Shown here piece after piece: positions 1-4,968 of a stretch of DNA of 6,945 bases. Location: contig JAFRZQ010000077.1 in NCBI GenBank assembly GCA_017442465.1, forward strand, positions 1-6,945, given 5' to 3'. Under the pieces are notes generated by a model. The model saw only the letters and a program-made list of their open reading frames with translations, searched no databases and was not told the DNA's origin. This stretch comes from Anaerotignum sp. GTDB lineage: Bacteria > Bacillota > Clostridia > Lachnospirales > Anaerotignaceae. Position 1 is the stretch's first letter. Every line of letters starts with the position of its first letter. A program made the translations under genes and the position numbers.

Positions 1-693
1 ACGGCCGCGGATCTCCATGCGTTCTTCTCTTTCCAGAGGAAATGCGGAGCCGATGGTGATCTTGATCTCTTCTGCAGTGCGGTCACCGATGGCCAGATTG
101 AATTCTTTTCTGATGTAGGAAATGATGGCATTATCCAGTGCGTCACCGGCGATACGCAGGGAACGGCTGGTTACGATGCCGCCCAGAGAGATGACAGCCA
201 CTTCCACTGTGCCGCCGCCGATATCAACGACCATGCTGCCTGTGGGCTCTGCAACGGGCAGACCGGAGCCGATGGCGGCTGCCATGGGTTCTTCGATCAG
301 GTATGTGTCTTTTTCTCTGGAGCCGGCAGCGATGGCTGCTTCCAGTACGGCACGCTTTTCTACTTCTGTGACACCGGAGGGCACACAGATGACGATGCGG
401 GGCTTGGGCCCGAACAGAGAACGCACATAAGCCTTGTTGATGAAGTAACGCAGCATTGCCTGTGTTACGTCGAAGTCAGCGATAACGCCGTCCTTCATGG
501 GACGGATCGCTACGATATTGCCGGGTGTACGGCCGATCATTTCTTTTGCCTCGTTGCCCACGGCCAGAACCTCTCTTGTCTGTGTGTTGATGGCAACAAC
601 GGAGGGCTCATTGACGATGATGCCTTTTTCGCCCATATAAACCAATGTATTCGCGGTACCCAGGTCGATACCCATATCTTTGGAACCAAACAT
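1..693 (-). CDS. mreB: Rod-shape-determining protein MreB (actin family), 3' end cut by window edge
   Basis: Reading the minus strand from ATG at 693 gives 231 uninterrupted codons to the window edge. The usual length is about 335-345 residues, so about two thirds is present. The protein begins MFGSKDMGIDLGTANTLVY, containing the phosphate-1 loop of the actin/Hsp70 fold. Further on are IGRTPGNIVAIRPMKDGVIADF, the connect-1 region EEPMAAAIG, and the phosphate-2 loop VVDIGGGTVEVAV. The adenosine motif lies beyond the edge. MreB polymerises with ATP into membrane-associated filaments that guide the elongasome during side-wall peptidoglycan synthesis. The start is supported by AAAGGGG seven bases upstream. 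Some stretches (NEPSVVA, FDVTQAMLRYFINK) resemble the paralogue Mbl, while CVPSG and EEPMAAAIG resemble MreB. The family is certain; the choice of MreB over Mbl is likely but not proven. mreC and mreD would be expected just off the left edge. Confidence 0.93.
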   Translation of the reverse strand, partial: MFGSKDMGIDLGTANTLVYMGEKGIIVNEPSVVAINTQTREVLAVGNEAKEMIGRTPGNIVAIRPMKDGVIADFDVTQAMLRYFINKAYVRSLFGPKPRIVICVPSGVTEVEKRAVLEAAIAAGSREKDTYLIEEPMAAAIGSGLPVAEPTGSMVVDIGGGTVEVAVISLGGIVTSRSLRIAGDALDNAIISYIRKEFNLAIGDRTAEEIKITIGSAFPLEREERMEIRGR

Positions 694-720
694 AATTTTA
701 CCCCTTTCATTATTTGGAAA

Positions 721-745
721 CGCTGCCGAAAACTGCCGGAAAGCG
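721..745. repeat. Tandem 10-base repeat in the mreB leader
   Basis: Two adjacent copies, CTGCCGAAAA (723-732) and CTGCCGGAAA (733-742), differ at one base and are framed by CGCT and AGCG. In the mreB leader RNA the CGCT/AGCG ends could pair and close a weak hairpin about 28 bases upstream of the start codon. The repeat is plainly visible; any role in mreB expression is inference. Confidence 0.5.
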
Positions 746-775
746 TTGATTTGCCTGAATTTTGCCTTACATTTT

Positions 776-804
776 ATCATACCGCGTTTTGGCTTTCTTT
801 TCAA
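776..804 (-). promoter_or_regulatory. Sigma-A promoter for mreB
   Basis: On the minus strand TTGAAA (804-799) and TATGAT (781-776) are separated by exactly 17 bases. Both boxes match the sigma-A consensus at five of six positions. Transcription would start near 769, giving a leader of about 75 bases before the mreB ATG. The promoter lies downstream of a terminator that closes the preceding small gene, so mreB probably starts its own transcript. Confidence 0.75.
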
Positions 805-848
805 GGAATGTGCAGTAATTTTCGGAAAAAATGCAAGTTTTTTTGGAC

Positions 849-874
849 AAAAAAAGGACATTTTTTCATGCCCC
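849..874 (-). terminator. Intrinsic terminator of the DUF4321-like gene
   Basis: In minus-strand RNA, GGGGCAU (874-868) pairs with AUGUCC plus the first U of the following tract. The loop is GAAAAA (867-862), two pairs are G-U, and seven U residues follow (855-849). AAAA just upstream could extend the stem against the U tract. The site begins 8 bases after the stop codon of the small membrane-protein gene, where a terminator is expected. The stem is modest, so some readthrough into mreB is possible. Confidence 0.7.
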
Positions 875-882
875 TTTTATTG

Positions 883-1143
883 TCACATTTTTCGGTAGAT
901 AAAGAATGCCAGCACGATGCCGATGATCCCGGCAATGGTGAAGCGGATGGTCAGCCCAAACTGCAGTGTCAGTACCCCAAGATCCAGAACAAGAGGGGAG
1001 GACAGACCAAAACTGCTGCCATAATTCAGCCAGCTCAGTGCGGAAATGCCACCCAGAGCACTGCCGATAAACCCGCCCAGAACGACGCCGGCCAGCATCA
1101 GCAGGATCAGTACCCATATATTTTGTGAGGAACGACGTGCCAT
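883..1143 (-). CDS. DUF4321-like small membrane protein, 86 aa
   Basis: This encodes an 86-residue hydrophobic protein starting MARRSSQNIW and ending in TGA at 885-883. Two membrane helices are visible: residues about 9-31, rich in small residues (MLAGVVLGGFIG), and about 66-83 (TIAGIIGIVLAFFIY), followed by RKM. Between them is a loop with WLNYGSSFGL, a Pro, and LDLGVLTLQFGL. The basic N-terminus and helical pattern predict a hairpin with both ends in the cytoplasm. The pattern matches my memory of DUF4321, a small family of unknown function in Clostridia that often sits near maf, radC and mreB. The neighbouring mreB agrees with that, but radC is absent here. An in-frame ATG at 1167-1165 is not the start, because it lies upstream of the AGGAGG ribosome site. 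The gene has its own promoter and terminator. No biochemical function can be assigned. Confidence 0.85.
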   Translation of the reverse strand: MARRSSQNIWVLILLMLAGVVLGGFIGSALGGISALSWLNYGSSFGLSSPLVLDLGVLTLQFGLTIRFTIAGIIGIVLAFFIYRKM

Positions 1144-1152
1144 ATATATAAT

Positions 1153-1158
1153 CCTCCT
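1153..1158 (-). promoter_or_regulatory. Ribosome site that fixes the DUF4321-like start
   Basis: A perfect AGGAGG lies nine bases upstream of the ATG at 1143-1141. It falls inside the reading frame that would begin at 1167, which argues that the eight extra N-terminal residues are not translated and that the protein starts MARRSS. Confidence 0.88.
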
Positions 1159-1183
1159 TACATACAAATGATTTAACTATATC

Positions 1184-1212
1184 ATTGTATCACAAAACCG
1201 GGGAAGGGTAAA
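1184..1212 (-). promoter_or_regulatory. Extended -10 promoter for the DUF4321-like gene
   Basis: On the minus strand TTTACC (1212-1207) is followed after 17 bases by TACAAT (1189-1184). TGA immediately before the -10 box makes an extended -10 motif. Transcription would begin near 1177, about 34 bases before the start codon at 1143. The promoter sits directly downstream of the rnf terminator, so the small gene is likely transcribed independently of rnf. Confidence 0.68.
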
Positions 1213-1236
1213 GCGAACAGAAGCTTAAAAGAGGAC

Positions 1237-1267
1237 AAAAAAAGACTCCCCGATTTCTCGGAGAGCC
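1237..1267 (-). terminator. Strong intrinsic terminator of the rnf operon
   Basis: In minus-strand RNA the arms GGCUCUCCGA (1267-1258) and UCGGGGAGUC (1253-1244) form a 10-bp stem with two G-U pairs, closed by a GAAA tetraloop (1257-1254). Seven U residues follow immediately (1243-1237). It lies 36 bases beyond the rnfB stop codon, on the correct strand to end the six-gene rnf transcript. The opposite strand has no U tract after the stem, so it is probably one-directional. Confidence 0.94.
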
Positions 1268-1303
1268 TTGTGTAAGCTTGGATTATTCAGTCAAGTCTGA
1301 ATC

Positions 1304-2215
1304 TTATTCAGCTTTGGGAGCTTCTGCGGGAGCTTCAGCCTTAGGTGCTTCCTGTGCAGGAGCAGCGGGTGCTGCTGCAGGAGCTGCAGGTGCAGCTGCG
1401 GGAGCGGGCTGAGGAGGTCTCTTACCTGTCAGAACGCCTTTAGGACATTTGTTTGCACAGATGCCGCAAGCTTTACATTTGTCGTAGTCGATAACAGCCA
1501 GGTTGTCGATTACGTGGATAGCGTCGAAAGGACAGTTCTTTTCGCAGATCTTACAAGCGATACAACCAACGGAGCAGTTGGGGATAACGTTCTTGCCCAG
1601 ATCTTTGGAGGAACACTGTACTTTAACTTTCTTCTTAGCGGGCAGCAGTTCGATGATGTGTTTAGGACATGCGGATACACATTTACCACAAGCTACACAT
1701 TTATCTTTATCGATTACTGCAATACCGTCAACGATTTCGATTGCGCCGAAAGCACAAGCTTTTTTACAGGAGCCCAGACCCAGACAGCCATAGGAGCAGG
1801 ATTTGGAGCCGCCGCCAGCCAGCTGAACAGCGAAGTTACAATCGTCGATACCGAAGTATTCATATTTATCTTTTGCTTTTTCGCAAGTACCGCCACATTT
1901 TACAAAAGCAGCCACAGGTTCGGAAGCGGAAGCTTCGATACCCATGATCGCACCGATTTTTTCAGCGCAAGCTGCACCACCAACGGGGCAAGCGTTTACG
2001 GGAGCTGTACCAGCAACGATAGCGCCTGCACAACCACCACAACCGGGGAAACCGCAACCACCGCAGTTAGCGCCGGGCAGTACGCCCAGGATTTCACCGA
2101 TACGAGGGTCTTCTTCTACTTTGAAAACTTCAGAAGCAACACCCAGGCAAGCGCCGAAAACAACGCCCATGCCGCCAATGCTCAGGACGGGGAATAAAAT
2201 ACTCATTGGATCCAT
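1304..2215 (-). CDS. rnfB: Rnf complex subunit RnfB (ferredoxin-accepting multi Fe-S protein)
   Basis: This 303-residue protein is the electron entry subunit of the Rnf complex, taking electrons from reduced ferredoxin at the cytoplasmic face. One N-terminal membrane helix (about 6-29) anchors it. The Fe-S domain follows with ligands C51, C54, C59 and C76 in the family spacing C-x2-C-x4-C-x16-C. A clostridial-type middle region has C107, C111, C126 and then C140, C144, C150, C154. Ferredoxin-type clusters follow at C173/176/179/183, C218/221/224/228 and C247/250/253/257. The protein has 28 cysteines in total. C62 and C83 are additional, and A155 stands where a Pro commonly follows the last Cys of such a motif. 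Residues 267-303 are an Ala/Pro/Glu/Lys tail. The start at M1 is supported by AAGGAGGG nine bases upstream; M4 would sit too far from it. This is the last gene of the operon, 18 bases after rnfA and before a strong terminator. It is longer than the roughly 190-residue proteobacterial form, as usual in Clostridia. Confidence 0.97.
   Translation of the reverse strand: MDPMSILFPVLSIGGMGVVFGACLGVASEVFKVEEDPRIGEILGVLPGANCGGCGFPGCGGCAGAIVAGTAPVNACPVGGAACAEKIGAIMGIEASASEPVAAFVKCGGTCEKAKDKYEYFGIDDCNFAVQLAGGGSKSCSYGCLGLGSCKKACAFGAIEIVDGIAVIDKDKCVACGKCVSACPKHIIELLPAKKKVKVQCSSKDLGKNVIPNCSVGCIACKICEKNCPFDAIHVIDNLAVIDYDKCKACGICANKCPKGVLTGKRPPQPAPAAAPAAPAAAPAAPAQEAPKAEAPAEAPKAE
1307..1417 (-). repeat. Low-complexity Ala/Pro tail coding repeat of rnfB
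   Basis: This DNA encodes RnfB residues 267-303, made almost only of Ala, Pro, Glu, Gln and Lys. It starts with repeated PAAAPAAPA-like units and moves to EAPKAEAPAEAPKAE. The DNA shows matching short repeats of GCTGCAG-like and GGAGC-like units. The segment lies after the last Fe-S cluster (C257) and is probably disordered and exposed in the cytoplasm. Such tracts are prone to length change by slippage. Confidence 0.8.
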
Positions 2216-2233
2216 ATTCTTTTACCCTCCTTC

Positions 2234-2812
2234 TTACAGTTTGATCAGACCAGAGAAGCCCAGGAATGCGATGGACATCAGACCAGCTGTGATCAGAGCC
2301 ATAGGGAAACCATCAAAGGCTTTAGGTGTGTCATTGTCAGCGATTCTTTCACGAATACCAGCGAACAGAACGATTGCCAGTGCGAAACCAGCCGCACCAC
2401 CAACTGCGTTCAGAACGGATTCGATGAAGTTGTAGCCTTTCTGCATGTTTGTTACGGCTACACCCAGTACCGCACAGTTTGTTGTGATCAGGGGCAGGAA
2501 TACGCCCAGTGCCTGATACAGAGCGGGTGCGGATTTTTTCAGGAACATTTCTACGAACTGTACCAGGGAAGCGATCAGCAGAATGAACGCGATGTTGTAC
2601 AGGTATGTGATGTTCAGGGGCACCAGGATCAGGTTGTATACCAACCATGCTACAGCTGCTGCCAGGGACATTACGAAGATTACGGCCATACCCATGCCGG
2701 CCGCTGTATCTACCTTCTTGGATACACCGAGGAAGGGACAGATACCTAAGAACTGGGACATTACGTAGTTATTTACGAAGATGCCAGCCAATACTAATAA
2801 AATCAGATTCAT
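2234..2812 (-). CDS. rnfA: Rnf complex membrane subunit RnfA
   Basis: A 192-residue integral membrane protein with six predicted helices, matching the usual RnfA length. RnfA and its homologue RnfE form an inverted pair in the membrane core and together hold a [2Fe-2S] centre that relays electrons across the membrane. The expected cysteines are C25, in SQFLGICPFLGVSKK, and C113, in FLPLITTNCAVLGVA. Other typical stretches are YNIAFILLIASLVQFVEMFLKK and the final FDGFPMALITAGLMSIAFLGF. The start follows AAAGGAGGGG with a seven-base spacer; that ribosome site overlaps the rnfE stop codon (TAAAGGAGG). rnfA lies 15 bases after rnfE and 18 bases before rnfB. RnfA is also homologous to NqrE of the Na+-pumping NADH:quinone reductase, but the RnfB and RnfC proteins encoded beside it decide for Rnf. 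Confidence 0.97.
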   Translation of the reverse strand: MNLILLVLAGIFVNNYVMSQFLGICPFLGVSKKVDTAAGMGMAVIFVMSLAAAVAWLVYNLILVPLNITYLYNIAFILLIASLVQFVEMFLKKSAPALYQALGVFLPLITTNCAVLGVAVTNMQKGYNFIESVLNAVGGAAGFALAIVLFAGIRERIADNDTPKAFDGFPMALITAGLMSIAFLGFSGLIKL

Positions 2813-2827
2813 CTATTTTCCCCTCCT

Positions 2828-3424
2828 TTATGCTTTTTTGTTTTTGAAGTTGTTCAGAACAGCCATCATGCAAGCCAGTGTGAAGAACGCACCGGGAGCC
2901 ATTACGAACAGCAGTGTTCTAGGGAATGCTTCGGGCAGTACTGTGATGCCGAATGCTGTACCAGAACCGATGAATTCACGGATCAGACCCATGGAGCCCA
3001 GAGCGATTGTGAAGCCCAGACCCATACCGATACCGTCAAATGCAGATGCGATAGGACCGTTTTTGGAAGCGAATGCTTCAGCACGAGCCAGGATCAGACA
3101 GTTAACTACGATCAGGGGGATGAACAGACCCAGGGAAGCATACAGGCTAGGAACGTATGCTTTCAGAACGAATTCAATGATTGTTACGAAAGTAGCGATT
3201 ACTACGATGAAGCAAGGGATACGTACTGTATCAGGGATGATTTTTCTCAGCAGGGATACGAAGATGTTGGAGCAAATCAGTACTGCTGTTGCTGCCAGAC
3301 CCATACCCAGACCGTTGATCGCAGAAGATGTTACCGCCAGTGTAGGACACATACCGATAACCTGCATGAATGTGGGGTTTTCATCGATGATACCGTTTTT
3401 AATCAATTTAACAGGGTTAGCCAT
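2828..3424 (-). CDS. rnfE: Rnf complex membrane subunit RnfE
   Basis: A 198-residue membrane protein with six predicted helices, homologous to RnfA and to NqrD. The cysteines that pair with those of RnfA around the membrane [2Fe-2S] centre are C26, in QVIGMCPTLAVT, and C109, in IPLIVVNCLILARAEAFA. The N-terminus (KLIKNGIIDENPTFMQVIG) and the segment AFDGIGMGLGFTIAL are characteristic of RnfE. The C-terminus FKNKKA is basic. The start ATG overlaps the rnfG stop by one base (TGATG), so its translation is probably coupled to rnfG. The ribosome site GGAGGT is encoded within the last codons of rnfG. Length is as expected, and no defect is seen. Confidence 0.97.
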   Translation of the reverse strand: MANPVKLIKNGIIDENPTFMQVIGMCPTLAVTSSAINGLGMGLAATAVLICSNIFVSLLRKIIPDTVRIPCFIVVIATFVTIIEFVLKAYVPSLYASLGLFIPLIVVNCLILARAEAFASKNGPIASAFDGIGMGLGFTIALGSMGLIREFIGSGTAFGITVLPEAFPRTLLFVMAPGAFFTLACMMAVLNNFKNKKA

Positions 3425-3960
3425 CAGTTAGCACCTCCATTCGCTGCGACCCAGTCCAGAGCTTCCTGTGCGCCGGAGCACACTGCTCTAGATGTGATTG
3501 TTGCACTTGTGATGGGAACGATTGTACCACCATCTTTTGTTACTGTAACAGAGCCGGATGCGCCAGCGAACTGTTCGTAGAAGGAAGGATCTGTTGCCAG
3601 AGCGCCCAGACCGGGTGTTTCAGAGTGACCTGTTACACGCAGACCTGTGATAACGCCGTCAGCGCCAACGCCTACCATTGTGTTTACAGCACCGCCGAAA
3701 CCGCCGGGAGCTGTTGTGATTACATAACCACCATTGTCAGCTGCGTATACAGCTGTGATTGTACCTGTCAGTTCTGTTTCTACCAGTTCGAAGGAACCAG
3801 CTTCAGGCATAACTGCTTTCATACCGTCATTCAGAGTTTTTTCTTCCTGTGCAGCGATGGGAGCTTTTGTGATTTCAGAAACTGCACCCAGCAGAGCTGC
3901 AGCAACGCCGGCGATCAGAAGCAGAACGATTGCGGGTCTAATGATTGCTTTAGAGTTCAT
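3424..3960 (-). CDS. rnfG: Rnf complex FMN-carrying subunit RnfG
   Basis: A 178-residue protein with one N-terminal membrane helix (about 9-28) and an extracytoplasmic FMN-binding domain. RnfG carries FMN bound covalently to a threonine through a phosphoester bond made by the flavin transferase ApbE. It passes electrons between the membrane Fe-S centre and RnfD. Diagnostic motifs are GHSETPGLG (111-119) and the flavinylation site ITSATITSRAV, in which T154 is the expected acceptor. The common form of this site has Gly before the Ala (SGAT), whereas here S152 takes that place. The gene starts 3 bases after the rnfD stop; its ribosome site AAGGAGG lies within the last rnfD codons, about 11 bases from the ATG. 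It ends in TGA overlapping the rnfE start. Its last residues, NGGAN, are encoded by DNA that also serves as the rnfE ribosome site. Confidence 0.96.
   Translation of the reverse strand: MNSKAIIRPAIVLLLIAGVAAALLGAVSEITKAPIAAQEEKTLNDGMKAVMPEAGSFELVETELTGTITAVYAADNGGYVITTAPGGFGGAVNTMVGVGADGVITGLRVTGHSETPGLGALATDPSFYEQFAGASGSVTVTKDGGTIVPITSATITSRAVCSGAQEALDWVAANGGAN
3433..3438 (-). promoter_or_regulatory. rnfE ribosome site embedded in the rnfG coding end
   Basis: GGAGGT on the minus strand lies eight bases before the rnfE ATG and is read in rnfG as part of its final Gly-Gly codons. With the TGATG stop-start overlap, it implies that ribosomes ending rnfG can start rnfE directly. Confidence 0.85.
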
Positions 3961-3963
3961 GCT

Positions 3964-4950
3964 TTATTTCGCCTCCTTTGTTTTAGGCAGTGCACCGAAG
4001 ATTGTAGGTTCTGTGAATCTTTCGATCAGAGGTACACAGCAGTTCATGATCAGGATAGAATAGGATACGCCTTCAGGGTAACCACCGAATGTACGGATCA
4101 GGTATGTGATCAGACCAGCGCCAACTGCGAAGATGATCTGGCCCTTAGGTGTTACGGGAGAAGAAGCGTAGTCTGTTGCCATGAAGATACCACCCAGCAT
4201 TACACCGCCGGCCAGGATTTCATGTACGGGCATTCTTACGCCCTGTCTGCCGATTACAGCAAACAGAATGAATACTGTACCAATATACAGTACGGGGATC
4301 TTCCAGCTGATTACATGTTTGTACAGCAGGTAGATACCGCCGATGATCAGTGCGATTGCACATGTTTCACCGATACAGCCGCCAACCTGGCCCATTGCCA
4401 GCTGACCAACTGTTGCGTTCATGAAACCACCTTTCATACCTGCCAGAGGTGTTGCATATGTAGCAGCATCAGCAGCGCCTGTTGCAGCAGACAGAACGTC
4501 GCTCATTTCCAGGCCGTTAGGCATTGTCCATGTTGTCATTTCTGTAGGGTAGGAAGCCAGCAGGAATGCACGACCAGCCAGAGCAGGGTTGATGAAGTTC
4601 TGACCCAGGCCGCCAAACAGCTGTTTACCAAAGATGATAGCAAATGCACTACCTACGATAGCAACCCATACGGGAGCTGCTGCGGGCAGGTTCATTGCCA
4701 GTAACAGACCAGTTACAACTGCGGACAGATCGCTTACTGTAACGGGTTTTTTCATGATTTTCTGGCAGATAGCTTCGAAAGCTACTGCGGAAGCGATTGC
4801 TGCAATGATCAGGATCAGAGCAGGAATACCGAAATAATAGATACCCATTGCTGTTGCGGGCACCAGAGCAATGATCACGTCACGCATGATGCTCTGGATG
4901 GATTCTTTAGAACGCACATGAGGGGTACCGGATACTACAAAGTTAGCCAT
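3964..4950 (-). CDS. rnfD: Rnf complex membrane subunit RnfD, FMN carrier
   Basis: A 328-residue polytopic membrane protein, homologous to NqrB, with about nine or ten hydrophobic segments between residues 22 and 308. RnfD carries covalent FMN on its outer side and is thought to take part in ion translocation. The N-terminus (GTPHVRSKESIQSIMRDVIIAL) and the segments SDLSAVVTGLLLAMNLP, FGGLGQNFINPALAGRAFL and MATDYASSPVTPKG are family hallmarks. The flavinylation segment DAATYATPLA (161-170) places T167 as the probable acceptor, with D161 six residues before it. Y165 occupies the position often held by Gly. The gene is 18 bases after rnfC and follows AAGGGGGAG with an eight-base spacer. Its end overlaps the rnfG ribosome site. 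Length is close to that expected for clostridial RnfD. Confidence 0.97.
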   Translation of the reverse strand: MANFVVSGTPHVRSKESIQSIMRDVIIALVPATAMGIYYFGIPALILIIAAIASAVAFEAICQKIMKKPVTVSDLSAVVTGLLLAMNLPAAAPVWVAIVGSAFAIIFGKQLFGGLGQNFINPALAGRAFLLASYPTEMTTWTMPNGLEMSDVLSAATGAADAATYATPLAGMKGGFMNATVGQLAMGQVGGCIGETCAIALIIGGIYLLYKHVISWKIPVLYIGTVFILFAVIGRQGVRMPVHEILAGGVMLGGIFMATDYASSPVTPKGQIIFAVGAGLITYLIRTFGGYPEGVSYSILIMNCCVPLIERFTEPTIFGALPKTKEAK

Positions 4951-4968
4951 GTTTTATTCTCCCCCTTC

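Noticed and set aside
1141..1167. Upstream ATG at 1167 as start of the DUF4321-like gene
   Set aside because: The AGGAGG ribosome site lies inside that extension, nine bases before the later ATG, and the shorter form begins MAR like the family as I recall it.
1285..1302. ATTCAG/CTGAAT dyad just after the rnfB stop as a terminator
   Set aside because: It is short with no U tract after it; the much stronger stem at 1237-1267 accounts for termination.
1514..2197. 227-codon open frame on the plus strand across rnfB
   Set aside because: An in-register antisense of rnfB, Thr/Ser/Phe-rich, with no ribosome site or motif.
3625..4704. 359-codon open frame on the plus strand across rnfG and rnfD
   Set aside because: It is an in-register antisense shadow of two well-identified genes and crosses their junction; low-complexity composition and no family features.
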